A stretch of 62,390 nucleotides of DNA from an uncultured Clostridia bacterium (GCA_944354265.1 CALVPX010000005.1:1-62390), one strand, 5' to 3'. Shown: positions 24,522 through 33,477, counted from the stretch's first letter. Numbers and translations: made by a program. Notes: generated by a model not told the origin, from the sequence alone.

Positions 24522-25247
24522 TCAGCCTGTAAGCTTTTTGCGGAAATTTTCCATTATTTTATTTTCTATGCGCGACACCTGAACCTGCGACACGCCGAGC
24601 ATGGCGGCCACCTCTGACTGAGTCATGTCGCGGAAATAGCGCAGCATTATTACCTTTTTTTCGCGCTCGGGCAGTTCGGCTATGGCAGAGCGCAGCTCTA
24701 AATTTTCTATCATGTCGTCCTGATCGTCCTTTGAGGACAGTTTATCGAGGAGCAGCTGACTCTTTTCGTCCTTGTAGTCCGACTGTGCGAAGAGTGAGAG
24801 CGGCATGCGCGAAGAGCCCATGGTGAACACCACCTCGGCGGGCGGCATGCCGAACTTTTGGGAAATTTCCTTGACCGTGGGCTGAATGCCGTGCTCTGCG
24901 GCGTACTCCTCCACAAAGTTGTTGATGGCCTTGGCCGCCGCCTTTAAGGAGCGGCTGACCTTTATGGAGCCGTCGTCGCGCATAAACCGCTTGATTTCGC
25001 CGGCAATCATGGGTACGGCGTATGTTGAAAAGCGCACGCCGTAGGACTTGTCGAAGCCGTTTATGGCCTTCAACAGCCCCATGCCTGCGAGCTGATACAA
25101 ATCGTCGTACTCCACCCCCTTGCCGAGGTACCTGCGGACGATTGATTTTATTAAATTCTGATTGTCCTTTAAAAGTTGTTCCTTGGCGTCCGGATCACCC
25201 GCCTTGGCTTTATCGATGTAAGCATTGGTCTGCTCTGCGTCAAACAT
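24522..25247 (-). CDS. sigF: Sporulation sigma factor sigma-F (SpoIIAC)
   Basis: Sigma-F directs the first forespore-specific transcription. The 241-residue sigma-70-family protein has region 2 (NLIKSIVRRYLGKGVEYDDLYQLAGMGLLKAINGFD, RFSTYAVPMIAGEIKRF), region 3, and region 4 with the HTH MTQSEVAAMLGVSQVQVSRIE. It overlaps spoIIAB by 8 nt and is third in spoIIAA-spoIIAB-sigF, which distinguishes it from sigma-G. This shows that the organism encodes the core sporulation switch. Confidence 0.96.
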   Translation of the reverse strand: MFDAEQTNAYIDKAKAGDPDAKEQLLKDNQNLIKSIVRRYLGKGVEYDDLYQLAGMGLLKAINGFDKSYGVRFSTYAVPMIAGEIKRFMRDDGSIKVSRSLKAAAKAINNFVEEYAAEHGIQPTVKEISQKFGMPPAEVVFTMGSSRMPLSLFAQSDYKDEKSQLLLDKLSSKDDQDDMIENLELRSAIAELPEREKKVIMLRYFRDMTQSEVAAMLGVSQVQVSRIENKIMENFRKKLTG

Positions 25248-25680
25248 TCTCCACTACTTCCGGGTCAAGTTGTTTGGTCATGTACACGACGGTGCCCTCG
25301 CCCTTTATGGAGTTGACTTTGAAATCGTCCATAAAGGTCTGCATGATGGTAAAGCCCATGCCCGAGCGCTCGTCTCCGGGCAGAGTTGTGTAAAAGGGTT
25401 GAACGGCCTTTTCAATGTCGTCTATGCCCCTGCCCGTGTCGCTGACCTTGATATGTAGAGCCCTGTCCTCTATTTCGCATTCGACCGTGATGAGGCCCAA
25501 GTTGCCCCTGTAGGCGTGAACGGTGCAGTTTGTGACCGCCTCCGACACTGCCGTCTTTATGTCTGAGAGGACGGAGAGCGAGGGATTTAAGTCCACGCAA
25601 AATGCGGCGACCGCGTCGCGCGCGAACGCCTGATTGCAAGGGAGCGAATAGAACTGAAGTTTTAAATAATTTTTAACCAT
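25240..25680 (-). CDS. spoIIAB: Anti-sigma-F factor and kinase SpoIIAB
   Basis: SpoIIAB holds sigma-F inactive and phosphorylates SpoIIAA. The 146-residue GHKL-fold protein has the N box (SEAVTNCTVHAY, N51), the G1 box DTGRGI (81-86) and the G2 region SGMGF (106-110). It sits 6 nt after spoIIAA and overlaps sigF, consistent with coupled translation of the three partners. Confidence 0.96.
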   Translation of the reverse strand: MVKNYLKLQFYSLPCNQAFARDAVAAFCVDLNPSLSVLSDIKTAVSEAVTNCTVHAYRGNLGLITVECEIEDRALHIKVSDTGRGIDDIEKAVQPFYTTLPGDERSGMGFTIMQTFMDDFKVNSIKGEGTVVYMTKQLDPEVVENV

Positions 25681-25686
25681 ACCTAT

Positions 25687-25995
25687 TTATACCCGTGGGA
25701 TCAATGAGTAAATTCCGCTTATCGACAGCACTTTGTCGGCGGCAAAATTGGGCTGCTCGACCATTAAGGTCATGCCGCAGCGCTGCGCCTTTTTGTACCT
25801 GCCGATCAAAAAACCTATGCCGGTGGAGTCCATAAACGCCACGTCGGCGAGGTTGATGACAATTTTGCGCGCCGTGGGATTTTGGTCTATGAGCTTGTCG
25901 CACTCGCTGCGCACGGCGGGGGCGGAATATTCGTCCATGTCGCCCGACAGCTTGATTTTGAGCACCGTTCCCGAACGCGCCGTCTGAACTTTCAC
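25687..25995 (-). CDS. spoIIAA: Anti-anti-sigma factor SpoIIAA
   Basis: SpoIIAA is a STAS-domain protein that, when dephosphorylated by SpoIIE, frees sigma-F from SpoIIAB. It has 102 residues. The phosphorylated serine is S57 in FMDSTGIGFLIG. The start is GTG at 25995, preceded by AAGGAGGAG. It is the first gene of the spoIIA operon. I could not pick out a convincing sigma-H promoter upstream. Confidence 0.95.
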   Translation of the reverse strand: MKVQTARSGTVLKIKLSGDMDEYSAPAVRSECDKLIDQNPTARKIVINLADVAFMDSTGIGFLIGRYKKAQRCGMTLMVEQPNFAADKVLSISGIYSLIPRV

Positions 25996-26096
25996 CTTGA
26001 GCTCCTCCTTACGTTTAAGCGCATAATATCACAAAGACGGGCGCAAAATTTGGATTGTTGGGGGTACTTTTGGGGAATTTTGAGGAAAATAAAATG

Positions 26097-26132
26097 TGCG
26101 GCGGGGACTGCATAACTGCAGTCCCCGCCGCA
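26097..26132 (-). terminator. GNAT gene terminator
   Basis: Perfect inverted arms TGCGGCGGGGACTGCA and TGCAGTCCCCGCCGCA, right after the acetyltransferase stop. On the minus strand ATTTTATTTT follows. Confidence 0.75.
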
Positions 26133-26141
26133 CCGTTCAAA

Positions 26142-26588
26142 CTATCTGTTTTTTACCATAAAATAATTTTTGAGCCGCACGCCCTGCCTTATTGCGACGT
26201 TTTCGCGCACGATGGCATACCCCCGCCCTTCGAAGAAGGGGCGCGCCGTTATCGAGGAATACACCTCCACCCTCCTGAACGGCTCCTCCAAGACATTGCA
26301 GAGGGCGGTGCCCACGCCCCTGCCCGTGTGGCCGCGGGCGACATACAGTCTGTCCAAATAGCCATGAGGAGTTATGTCGCCGAAGCCGATTATTTTGCCG
26401 TTTTCCACTGCGACCAAAGCCGTTCTGCCCGAAAATGTATGCGTCCATTGGGCGATATACCTCTTGCCGTCCGACCACGCGTTGAGCTGTTCGGGCGAAT
26501 AGTCGACGCAGTTGACCGTGTGCACCGTGTCGTGAAAGAGCCTGTATGTCTGTTCCCCGTCCTGCGGGGTGAATGGGCGGATAATCAT
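26142..26588 (-). CDS. GNAT-family N-acetyltransferase
   Basis: A 148-residue acetyl-CoA-dependent N-acetyltransferase. The GNAT fold is recognisable from MIIRPFTPQDGEQTYRLF, the beta4 strand ALVAVENGKIIGFGD, the acetyl-CoA pyrophosphate loop VARGHTGRGVGTAL and the C-terminal RPFFEGRGYAIVRE. Substrate unknown. The promoter at 26595-26623 places the start codon at the predicted +1, so the mRNA appears leaderless. Confidence 0.9.
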   Translation of the reverse strand: MIIRPFTPQDGEQTYRLFHDTVHTVNCVDYSPEQLNAWSDGKRYIAQWTHTFSGRTALVAVENGKIIGFGDITPHGYLDRLYVARGHTGRGVGTALCNVLEEPFRRVEVYSSITARPFFEGRGYAIVRENVAIRQGVRLKNYFMVKNR

Positions 26589-26594
26589 GGGGAT

Positions 26595-26623
26595 ATTATA
26601 TGCGTTTATTTATAGTGTGTCAA
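26595..26623 (-). promoter_or_regulatory. Consensus promoter placing the GNAT start codon at +1
   Basis: TTGACA-17-TATAAT on the minus strand, a perfect consensus. Only six bases (ATCCCC) separate the -10 hexamer from the ATG, so transcription should begin at or next to the start codon. There is no room for a Shine-Dalgarno. Confidence 0.75.
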
Positions 26624-26631
26624 GCGAGGTA

Positions 26632-27123
26632 CCGCCACCAATGTCATTTCGACTAAGTGAGCGACAGCGAACGCATGGAGAAATCTAACTACAACTCAGA
26701 ATATTTCATAATTAAATCATGCCAACGAATATGTCGACCGCATTCTACAGTTAGATTTCTCGGCAAGCTCGAAATGGCAATACTTTTAATTTCGACCGCG
26801 GATTTGGGGAGCCAAGAGATAACTTCGTTTGGGGGATTTCTCCGCTTCGCGCAATGATTGCGCTTCGGTCGAAATGACAACTCTTCACTCGTCATCTTGA
26901 GCGGAGGGCGAAGTGCTAACGTAGCCCGTAGTCGAAAGATCTTGCCGTACTAAAGCCGTACATATCAATGCTACACAGACTCGATATTAACCCGACAAGA
27001 TACATTCGACTACGTTCGTCACTTACGTTCCTCACTTCGCTCAGTATGACAATAAGGCAAATTAATTTAAAATCAAACCCTTCCGTCATGCTAAAGCAGC
27101 CACCTCCCCTTAACTAAGTGGAG
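26632..27123. repeat. Long repeat mosaic (families A, B, C) upstream of GNAT gene
   Basis: An A-type pair (GTCATTTCGA and GAGAAATCTAACT against AGTTAGATTTCTC and CTCGAAATGGCA) encloses about 70 bp of unrelated sequence. Then come an A right half (GGGGATTTCTCCGC to GTCGAAATGACA), a B unit (26888-27052, GTCATCTTGAGCGG to CTCAGTATGACA) and a C-like palindrome (CTCCCCTTAACTAAGTGGAG). No gene is seen in the 835-bp gap. Confidence 0.65.
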
Positions 27124-27154
27124 GCTACAATAATGTTTTACGCCGCGAGCGCGT

Positions 27155-27268
27155 CCCCCTTTGTCATTTCGACCAACGTGGAGAAATCTCGGAGCTGCCA
27201 TTGTCGCGCTTATCGCGCAGATTTCTCGGCAAGCTCGAAATGACAATGACAGCGACGGACAAAGGGGG
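27155..27268 (+). repeat. Family A hairpin repeat, full copy
   Basis: Outer arms CCCCCTTTGTC and GACAAAGGGGG. The interior is nearly identical to the copies at 18181 and 34255 (AGCTGCCATTGTCGCGC, GCGCAGATTTCTCGG). Confidence 0.8.
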
Positions 27269-27322
27269 AACGCAACTGAAGCTGCGGCGCTCATAATTTG
27301 ATTTATTAACCTTAACAAAACA

Positions 27323-27350
27323 GTTACCCCGCACATATGTGCGGGGTAAC
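27323..27350. repeat. Perfect 28-bp palindrome
   Basis: The half-site GTTACCCCGCACAT is followed directly by its reverse complement. It lies 73 bp downstream of the ABC permease stop. It could be a cruciform-forming terminator or a protein-binding site. No function is shown. Confidence 0.6.
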
Positions 27351-27371
27351 ACACTTTGATGGGAAAAGTGT

Positions 27372-27398
27372 AAAGACAGGTTGTTTTGCTGTCTTTTT
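27372..27398 (+). terminator. Hairpin with plus-strand T-tract, downstream of ABC permease
   Basis: AAGACAG and CTGTCTT form a stem followed by TTT on the plus strand. On the minus strand TTTAC follows, so it may terminate the ABC operon as well. Confidence 0.55.
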
Positions 27399-27423
27399 CG
27401 GAATTTGGTGGGACGGGGGAAAA

Positions 27424-29430
27424 TTATTCCACCGCCTTTAAGCTTTCGTTCATGTCTATGCGCGTTATCTTGCGGCGCAGAAGCAGGGTGACCACCCATG
27501 TAAACAGCGCCACGACGACGGGGGCGATCAGCCACATGAACCAACTGACTCCGCCGAGAGTGCCGAGGCCTATCATGTTGAACACAACCCAAATGAGAAG
27601 GGCGGCGAGCGGATAGCCGAACATTATGCCGATTAAAGTATCGATGTAAATTTCGCGGTAGATGTAGCCCGAAACTTCGCTGTTCTGATAGCCCAAGACC
27701 ATCAAGGTGGCAAGTTCGCGGTTGCGCTCGCTTATGTTGATATTTGTCATGGTGTATATGACTGTGGCGGTGAGAAGGCCCGCAAAGACGATGATGACTA
27801 TTGATATTGCAATTATCGCCGACGACTTGAGCGAGCCGAACAGGCACAAATCGAGTATGGCGAGGCCTGCCATGACGAGCGCCATGGATATGGCGACGGC
27901 GATGACGGTCATCAAAAACCTGCTCTTGTACCTTAAAACGTTGCGGACGGTGGACTTATACTTGAAGGGAAGCAGATTCCACAGCCAAGGCATGCGCTCG
28001 AAGATGACCTTTTTGCCCGCCTTGGGGGGCTTGGGACGAAGGAGCACCGCGGGCTGTGCGCTTGTAAGCTTTATGCCCGATATGATAGTTGCGGCGAGAA
28101 TTACCACGGCGATTATGAAGAACACAATCATGAAGAAGGTGACCGAGAAGTACACCGACATGGCGGGCATGACATATGAGAAGTTGAAGATTATATATAT
28201 GAGCTGCGACAGTCCTTCGCCGACGAAGTATGCGCCGAAGCCGCCTATGCCTGCGGCAATTGCCGCGAACAGGGCATATTTGAAGATAATTTTGAACGCC
28301 GAATAGCCGAGGGTACGCATGCAGGCGATCTGACTGCGCTCCTCCTCCACCAACCTTGAGATGTTGGAGTAGACGACGAGCGCCGTTACGAACAGGAAGG
28401 CGACGACTAGCACCCATCCGAGGGCCTCTACCTTCTCAGAATAGCTGTAGAGGGAATAGAGAGAAAAGTTGTCGTACAACGTGATGACCTGAACGGTGGT
28501 GTTGCCGTCGTCGTCGACGAACGTACTCTGCAGCTTTTGGGTCATCTCATCCACATAGTCCTCATACCCGCCCGAGAAACAGTTGAAAAGACTGCGGTCG
28601 GCGATGGACACATATATATCGCCGCGGGCGATGGGCTGCACCTCAGTGCCGAAGAAGGTTGCCGAGGGCAGAATGTCAGACGTGGTATATATTACGTTGT
28701 CGACGGTTATAAGGTCGCCGAGGCCTGAGCCCGTTTCGGGCAGTTCGACGTCCTCCCCGTTGACATAGCTCGGGTCGCCGTCCAAGGCGATGAGCAGCGG
28801 ACTCTGAATTTCCTGAGTGACGGTCAACGATATATTGAGCTCTTCCTCGCTGAATACCATAGAGAGCATATTTTTGACAGAATCTTCGAGCGGTTCGCCC
28901 GAATCCTGAACGGAGAGCTGATCTAAGATATCCAAAAAGTCGAGGGTGACGGTGGCGCCGAGGGGTATGCCCGATATCGAGTTGTTGGACTGCTGTGCAT
29001 AGGCGACGGTATTGGAGCCGTCGTATTGGGTGGATTGGATTACATCGGGGATATTGACGGTGAAATCAGGGAAGTTATCCAAAAAATATATGCGCGTCAG
29101 CGAGGTCTGCCCGCCGATATCGAGGTTGACGTCCACCGACATGCCCGAGGCTATAGTGGGTGAACCGTCCTCCCCGTCCTCTGCGGCGAACATATCTGTC
29201 ACCGTCTGAATATCCTCGTCCGAAAAGCCGCTCTCAGCCGAGCTCTTTATGATAAAGTCGGTGACGTTGGCGGAGCGGTAATATTCGTCGAGCGAGTGAT
29301 TTATTTTATCGGTCGCCGCACCGACGCCCGAGGAGAAGCCGACGGCGATGAGCACGATGAAAATGATTGAAATAAACCTTGTGACATGCTTTGAGAACAT
29401 GCGGCCGAGGGTTTTGAGATAGGTTTTCAT
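27424..29430 (-). CDS. ABC transporter permease, FtsX/MacB-type
   Basis: A 668-residue membrane subunit of a MacB/LolCDE-like transporter. An N-terminal membrane helix (about 15-37) is followed by an extracytoplasmic domain of roughly 300 residues (about 38-335), three helices (about 337-455), a cytoplasmic loop rich in K and P, and a second FtsX-type helix set (about 500-655). Such permeases act mechanically on envelope substrates or export peptides and lipids rather than importing solutes. The start has GGGAGG and follows the ATPase gene directly. Confidence 0.88.
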   Translation of the reverse strand: MKTYLKTLGRMFSKHVTRFISIIFIVLIAVGFSSGVGAATDKINHSLDEYYRSANVTDFIIKSSAESGFSDEDIQTVTDMFAAEDGEDGSPTIASGMSVDVNLDIGGQTSLTRIYFLDNFPDFTVNIPDVIQSTQYDGSNTVAYAQQSNNSISGIPLGATVTLDFLDILDQLSVQDSGEPLEDSVKNMLSMVFSEEELNISLTVTQEIQSPLLIALDGDPSYVNGEDVELPETGSGLGDLITVDNVIYTTSDILPSATFFGTEVQPIARGDIYVSIADRSLFNCFSGGYEDYVDEMTQKLQSTFVDDDGNTTVQVITLYDNFSLYSLYSYSEKVEALGWVLVVAFLFVTALVVYSNISRLVEEERSQIACMRTLGYSAFKIIFKYALFAAIAAGIGGFGAYFVGEGLSQLIYIIFNFSYVMPAMSVYFSVTFFMIVFFIIAVVILAATIISGIKLTSAQPAVLLRPKPPKAGKKVIFERMPWLWNLLPFKYKSTVRNVLRYKSRFLMTVIAVAISMALVMAGLAILDLCLFGSLKSSAIIAISIVIIVFAGLLTATVIYTMTNINISERNRELATLMVLGYQNSEVSGYIYREIYIDTLIGIMFGYPLAALLIWVVFNMIGLGTLGGVSWFMWLIAPVVVALFTWVVTLLLRRKITRIDMNESLKAVE

Positions 29431-29445
29431 GAAGGCGCACCTCCC

Positions 29446-30147
29446 TTACCACTCGATTTGCTCTACGGGCATGGGGTCGGGATTTGCCTCTATCCTTTCA
29501 ATTTCGCCGCTGCGTATGTAAATTACTTTGTCGGCAATGTCCTTGAGGGCGGTGTTATGCGTTACGACTATTACTAGCCTGTTGCGCTTTTTGGAGACGT
29601 CGTACAGAAGTTTTAAAATCTTTTTGCCCGTCTCATAGTCGAGGGCGCCCGTGGGCTCGTCACAGAGCAATAGTTTGGGGTTTTTGGCTATGGCGCGGGC
29701 GATGGAGACGCGCTGTTGTTCGCCGCCCGAGAGCTGAGCGGGGAAGTTATTGAGCCTTTCGGAAAGGCCGACTTCGTCCAACACTTCGGCGGGCTTTAAG
29801 TGATCCTTGCAAATCTCCACGGCGATCTCCACATTTTCAAGCGCGGTGAGATTGGGCATGAGGTTATAAAACTGAAAGACAAAGCCGACGTCGTTGCGGC
29901 GGTAGTCGGTGAGCCCCTTGCGGTTGAGGGAGGTAACTTCCTTGCCGTCGAGGGTGATTGTTCCGCCCGTGGCGGCGTCCATGCCGCCCAAAAGGTTTAA
30001 AAGCGTGGTTTTGCCCGCGCCCGAACTGCCGAGGACGACGACAAATTCACCGTCGTTGAGTTCGAACGACACATGTTTTAACGCGTTGACGGTTATGCTG
30101 CCCACTTTGTATTCTTTGCTTACGTCGGAGAGAGTTAAATAATTCAT
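29446..30147 (-). CDS. ABC transporter ATP-binding protein, MacB/LolD-type
   Basis: A 233-residue nucleotide-binding subunit: Walker [10 protein letters not shown] (40-48), Q-loop [10 protein letters not shown], signature LSGGEQQR, Walker [13 protein letters not shown] and the switch histidine in VVTHN. The TGALDxxTG form is typical of the LolD/MacB/FtsE group. It pairs with the FtsX-type permease 15 nt downstream. The ATG has AGGAG. A tandem 11-bp repeat upstream may bind a response regulator. Confidence 0.93.
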   Translation of the reverse strand: MNYLTLSDVSKEYKVGSITVNALKHVSFELNDGEFVVVLGSSGAGKTTLLNLLGGMDAATGGTITLDGKEVTSLNRKGLTDYRRNDVGFVFQFYNLMPNLTALENVEIAVEICKDHLKPAEVLDEVGLSERLNNFPAQLSGGEQQRVSIARAIAKNPKLLLCDEPTGALDYETGKKILKLLYDVSKKRNRLVIVVTHNTALKDIADKVIYIRSGEIERIEANPDPMPVEQIEW

Positions 30148-30181
30148 AATAAACTCCTGTACTGTTAGTCTGTCCTTATTA

Positions 30182-30203
30182 ATTATAAACTGATTATAAA
30201 CTT
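30182..30203 (-). promoter_or_regulatory. Tandem 11-bp direct repeat upstream of ABC operon
   Basis: ATTATAAACTG is followed at once by ATTATAAACTT (plus-strand reading). On the minus strand these overlap -10-like TATAAT boxes. An 11-bp direct-repeat period is typical for OmpR-family response regulators, but no such regulator is encoded here. Confidence 0.4.
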
Positions 30204-30370
30204 TTTAAATGTTCATAATATTGGAAATATGTGAAATTATTGTTAAATTTATTTTGGTGAGCGAGATAAAAGTTGTTTTTATCATTAATTTTCTCTATTA
30301 TACCACATTGTGTTGAACACTTCAATAGTAAAGTGAAAATTTTTACATTTTACGAAAAATCGGCACGGTA

Positions 30371-30403
30371 AAGGGCGCGCAGCCGCAACGGCTGCGCGCC
30401 CTT
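30371..30403 (-). terminator. Terminator of the DUF378 gene
   Basis: Arms AAGGGCGCGCAGCCG and CGGCTGCGCGCCCTT, near-perfect, just after the minus-strand stop at 30423. Confidence 0.75.
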
Positions 30404-30422
30404 AAAACGCTTTGACAGTTAT

Positions 30423-30665
30423 TCAGTTTTGCGTCTGCTCCTCGCGCCTGTGCGAGGAGAGCAGCAGTCCCCTGCCCGTGATGATGGGCGAAATTATCAG
30501 CCATAGCGCCGCGACGGCGATGACGATATAAGTTATTATCGAACCGACGGTTCGGGGGCCTTGGAAGATCCAACCGACGAGATTGAAGTTCCATATGCCG
30601 AAGAGACCCCAATTTACCGCGCCGAGGAGGACCAAGATATAAGAAATAACGTTTAAAACTATCAT
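30423..30665 (-). CDS. DUF378-like small membrane protein
   Basis: An 80-residue protein with two or three hydrophobic helices (about 5-22, 40-62). The opening MIVLNVISYILVLLGAVNWGLFG strongly resembles the DUF378 family (small two-helix proteins of unknown role). AAGGAG precedes the ATG. It is downstream of hpt and probably cotranscribed. Confidence 0.8.
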   Translation of the reverse strand: MIVLNVISYILVLLGAVNWGLFGIWNFNLVGWIFQGPRTVGSIITYIVIAVAALWLIISPIITGRGLLLSSHRREEQTQN

Positions 30666-30731
30666 AAAGATTTCTCCTTACAATAGTTTTTGCCGATATA
30701 TGCGAATTTATACGCGGCGGGAAATTTTGTA

Positions 30732-31271
30732 TTATTTTTCGTAGACCGAGCGCTTAAGTATTCCTATATAGGGCAACGAACGGTATCTTTCGTCGTAGTC
30801 GAGGCCGTAGCCGACGACAAATTCGTCGGGAATTTCAAAGCAGTTGTAGTCGGGCGCGATGTCGTGCGTGCGGCGCTCGTGCTTATCCAACAGGGTGACT
30901 ATCGTAACCGAGGAGGCGCCGCGCTCTGTGAGCAGCTTTTTGAGGCAGGCGAGGGTGAAGCCGCTGTCGATTATGTCCTCAATGACGATGACGTCCCTGC
31001 CCCTGATGTCGGTGTCGAGATCCTTTCTGATCTTGAGGTTGCCGCTCGACGCCGAGCCCGAGCCGTAGGACGAAACGGCCATGAAGTCGAGTTCCAAGGG
31101 CATGGTGAGGCAACGGATGAAGTCGGCATAGAAGATTATGCTGCCTTTGAGTATGCCCACGGCCAAAGGGCGCTTGCCCGCGAGGGCCTTGTCCACCTCT
31201 TGCGCCACCTGCGTAACGCGCGACCTTATTTGGTCTTCCGTCAGTAAAATCTTTTGTAAATCAGGATGCAT
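30732..31271 (-). CDS. hpt: Hypoxanthine phosphoribosyltransferase
   Basis: HPRT salvages hypoxanthine and guanine to IMP and GMP using PRPP. The 179-residue protein has the PRPP loop VIVIEDIIDSGFTL, the KGSIIFYADFIR segment and the C-terminal VVGYGLDYDERYR. It lies near tilS on the same strand, as in most Firmicutes, but a MIF-like gene and repeats are interposed. Confidence 0.96.
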   Translation of the reverse strand: MHPDLQKILLTEDQIRSRVTQVAQEVDKALAGKRPLAVGILKGSIIFYADFIRCLTMPLELDFMAVSSYGSGSASSGNLKIRKDLDTDIRGRDVIVIEDIIDSGFTLACLKKLLTERGASSVTIVTLLDKHERRTHDIAPDYNCFEIPDEFVVGYGLDYDERYRSLPYIGILKRSVYEK

Positions 31272-31359
31272 AAAAATTTTTCTCCCATATTAATTTTTCA
31301 TTAGTTAAGGCATATATTGAGGGCAATTTACAGCTTGCCTGTGCCTGCTCAGTATGACG

Positions 31360-31490
31360 CCCTTTTGTCATTTCGAGCGTAGCCGAGAAATCTCGGAGTG
31401 AAACGACGAACAAAAGGGTGTATATAGTAACTTCGTTTGGGGGATTTCTCCGCTTTGGTGCGTTCCGCACCTTCGGTCGAAATGACAGTA
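31360..31490. repeat. Family A fragments between hpt and the MIF-like gene
   Basis: A short A version with outer arms CCCTTTTGT/ACAAAAGGG and inner GAGAAATCTCGG, followed by an A right half (GGGGATTTCTCCGC to GTCGAAATGACAG). Confidence 0.65.
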
Positions 31491-31532
31491 AAAAAATGAT
31501 ATGCGGACTTGGTCAAAATGACAGCGGGGAAC

Positions 31533-31874
31533 TTAAAAATTGCTGCCGTTCCAACCCCAATTTGAGTAACCCTCGTAGGTGACATACGTTGAGGCGGGCT
31601 GAATGGAGGCGACGTCGCTAAGTATGGTGCAGACGGAGGCAGTCATCTTGTTGCAGTCGGCCGGGCTGACCGCGCCGAAGGCGCGTATGTCGACAAAGGC
31701 GCCGCTTTCAAGCTTTTTGCCGGCGAAGTACAGATCGTACCCGTCGCAGATTCCCACCATTAAGTAGCTTTCGGTCTTGTGCATGTTTGAAATTGCCTTG
31801 CCGAGCCGTGTTTTGATGTCTTCCTTCTGTTCATCTGTAAGTTTTTTTGTGATTTTGCAGTCGATAAAAGGCAT
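31533..31874 (-). CDS. MIF/tautomerase-superfamily protein
   Basis: A 113-residue protein resembling macrophage migration inhibitory factor and phenylpyruvate tautomerase. It starts MPFIDCKI, which after methionine removal leaves the N-terminal proline used as catalytic base by the superfamily, and ends with a YEGYSNWGWNGSNF tail similar to MIF C termini (NWGWNGSTF type). The role in bacteria is unclear; small-molecule keto-enol tautomerisation is the likely activity. GGTGAG precedes the ATG. Confidence 0.85.
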   Translation of the reverse strand: MPFIDCKITKKLTDEQKEDIKTRLGKAISNMHKTESYLMVGICDGYDLYFAGKKLESGAFVDIRAFGAVSPADCNKMTASVCTILSDVASIQPASTYVTYEGYSNWGWNGSNF

Positions 31875-31921
31875 GAGTACTCACCATCCATGTTATTGTT
31901 TACGGCATATGTGCCGTGCAA

Positions 31922-33361
31922 TTAAAGTTTTGAGTAGTCGGGGGAGGCGCAGATGCAGATATTTTTTGTAGCCTCAGTCACCTTTATGTCGCCCGAAATT
32001 TCCACGCCGCACACCATTAAGATGTTGCTGCCCGAAGCTATTACGGGAATTATGTTCCTCAGCCGCACGGGTATCTTCCTGTCGGTGAAGAAGTCGCCGA
32101 GGCTCTTGGTGCCGCCGCCGAACTTTTTGAACTTGTCGCCCGCGCGCATGGTGCGCACCACCGCGTTTTCGGGGATAGCGTCGCCGTCGTACTTTAAAAT
32201 TTTATATTGCGTGCGCCCGCCGTCCTCGCCGACAAAGCGCTCTTCGACCAACTCCCTGTCCTCTTCCCAATCCCTCTCGGTTGAGATGAACACGATCTGA
32301 TCGATATAATTGTCGTAATTGTCACTGTAGAAATCACGGTAGGGCATGCCGTCGGCGACGGCGCGGACAAGATAGTTTTCGTTGATGGATATTCCGCCCT
32401 CTTCCTTGAAGGCTGTAAGGCCGAGGAATTCAAACTTTTTGCCGTTTTGGGCAAATTGCAGCTCGTACAGCTGTTGGGCGTGCCCCGAGGTGTAGTCCTT
32501 CTTTTGGTATTGTTCGATTATATATATGGCCGCGCGCTTGAAGATGACGGGCTCCTCGCAATGGGCAATTTTATAGCCGTACCAACCGTTGCGGGTGACG
32601 ATTTTTTTGACCTGACGGGAGAAATATTCCTCGTCGTCGGCGGCGAGCCGCGAAAAGCGGTAGATGGCGCGGGTCGCGCCGGGCACGGCCTTCTCCAAGG
32701 CGGGCAGAACGTTGTGGCGGATATAGTTGCGGGTGTAGTCGTCCGAAAAGTTTGTGCTGTCGTCGACATACGGAATGTTGTTGGCCGCGACATATTGGTC
32801 GATTTCACCCCGCATAACCGAGACAAGCGGGTGAACTTTAGACCACTCGTAGCCGTGTTTATCGTCCTCAATGCCGCACATGCCCGAGAGGGCGCAACCC
32901 CTTGCGAGATTAAACAAAACAGTTTCGGCATTGTCGTCCATGTGGTGGGCGATGGCAACGTCGTCGCACCCCCTCCACTTGCCGTCGGGCGAATATATTA
33001 CGGGCTTTATTCCGAGCGATTGATAATTGAAGTCGTTTGCCCACTTGTCGCTGTCGACATGAGCGACGGTGTAGCAGCGGAATACCCGCCAAAAGCGCGC
33101 CATGTTCTCGTTTTTATAGATGCCGTCCGCCTTGAAAAACAGGAGGGGTATGCCAAGCTTTTTGCAGTAATCTATTACAAACTGCGAATCGCGGGCGGAC
33201 TCCTCCCCCCGCATTGCGTGGTCACAGTTGAGGGCGGAGAGGGTTATGTTGTAATGCGCGGCGTTGCTGTGCATATAGTGCATAAGAGCCATGGAATCGC
33301 GCCCGCCCGAACAGGCGACGCAGATGCTTTTGCCCGCATAGCGCGCAAGGTTTACATTCAT
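31922..33361 (-). CDS. tilS: tRNA(Ile)-lysidine synthase
   Basis: TilS converts C34 of tRNA-Ile(CAU) to lysidine. From ATG 33361 it has 479 residues: the N-terminal PP-loop ATPase (SGGRDSMALMHY, normally SGGxDS), the DGKWRGCDDVAIAHHMDDNAETVLFNLARG core, and TilS substrate-binding domains with the C-terminal KSLGDFFTDRKIPVRLRN. The frame opens at a TTG 12 codons upstream, but that overlaps the promoter. With ATG 33361 the start codon lies six bases after the -10, so the mRNA looks leaderless. Divergent from the tRNA operon. Confidence 0.94.
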   Translation of the reverse strand: MNVNLARYAGKSICVACSGGRDSMALMHYMHSNAAHYNITLSALNCDHAMRGEESARDSQFVIDYCKKLGIPLLFFKADGIYKNENMARFWRVFRCYTVAHVDSDKWANDFNYQSLGIKPVIYSPDGKWRGCDDVAIAHHMDDNAETVLFNLARGCALSGMCGIEDDKHGYEWSKVHPLVSVMRGEIDQYVAANNIPYVDDSTNFSDDYTRNYIRHNVLPALEKAVPGATRAIYRFSRLAADDEEYFSRQVKKIVTRNGWYGYKIAHCEEPVIFKRAAIYIIEQYQKKDYTSGHAQQLYELQFAQNGKKFEFLGLTAFKEEGGISINENYLVRAVADGMPYRDFYSDNYDNYIDQIVFISTERDWEEDRELVEERFVGEDGGRTQYKILKYDGDAIPENAVVRTMRAGDKFKKFGGGTKSLGDFFTDRKIPVRLRNIIPVIASGSNILMVCGVEISGDIKVTEATKNICICASPDYSKL

Positions 33362-33367
33362 GCAATG

Positions 33368-33397
33368 ATTATACCACAGCACATACAACTTTTGCAA
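33368..33397 (-). promoter_or_regulatory. tilS promoter with start codon at +1
   Basis: TTGCAA-18-TATAAT on the minus strand. GCAATG (plus-strand reading) is all that separates the -10 from the start codon, with no Shine-Dalgarno. Confidence 0.65.
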
Positions 33398-33448
33398 TCT
33401 TTAAAAAAATAAATAATCAAATTTTTTCACATAATGCAAAAAAAATAG

Positions 33449-33477
33449 TTGACAAAACTGCGCGTTTACTATATGAT
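33449..33477 (+). promoter_or_regulatory. tRNA operon promoter
   Basis: TTGACA-17-TATGAT, 30 bp upstream of the first tRNA. Confidence 0.85.

Noticed and set aside
30690..31247. 185-codon open frame antisense to hpt
   Set aside because: hpt is unambiguous on the other strand, and this frame has no recognisable protein features.
32447..33412. 321-codon open frame antisense to tilS
   Set aside because: It is the complement of a well-supported gene, with shadow-like composition (Val/Gly/Ala-rich) and no credible start context.
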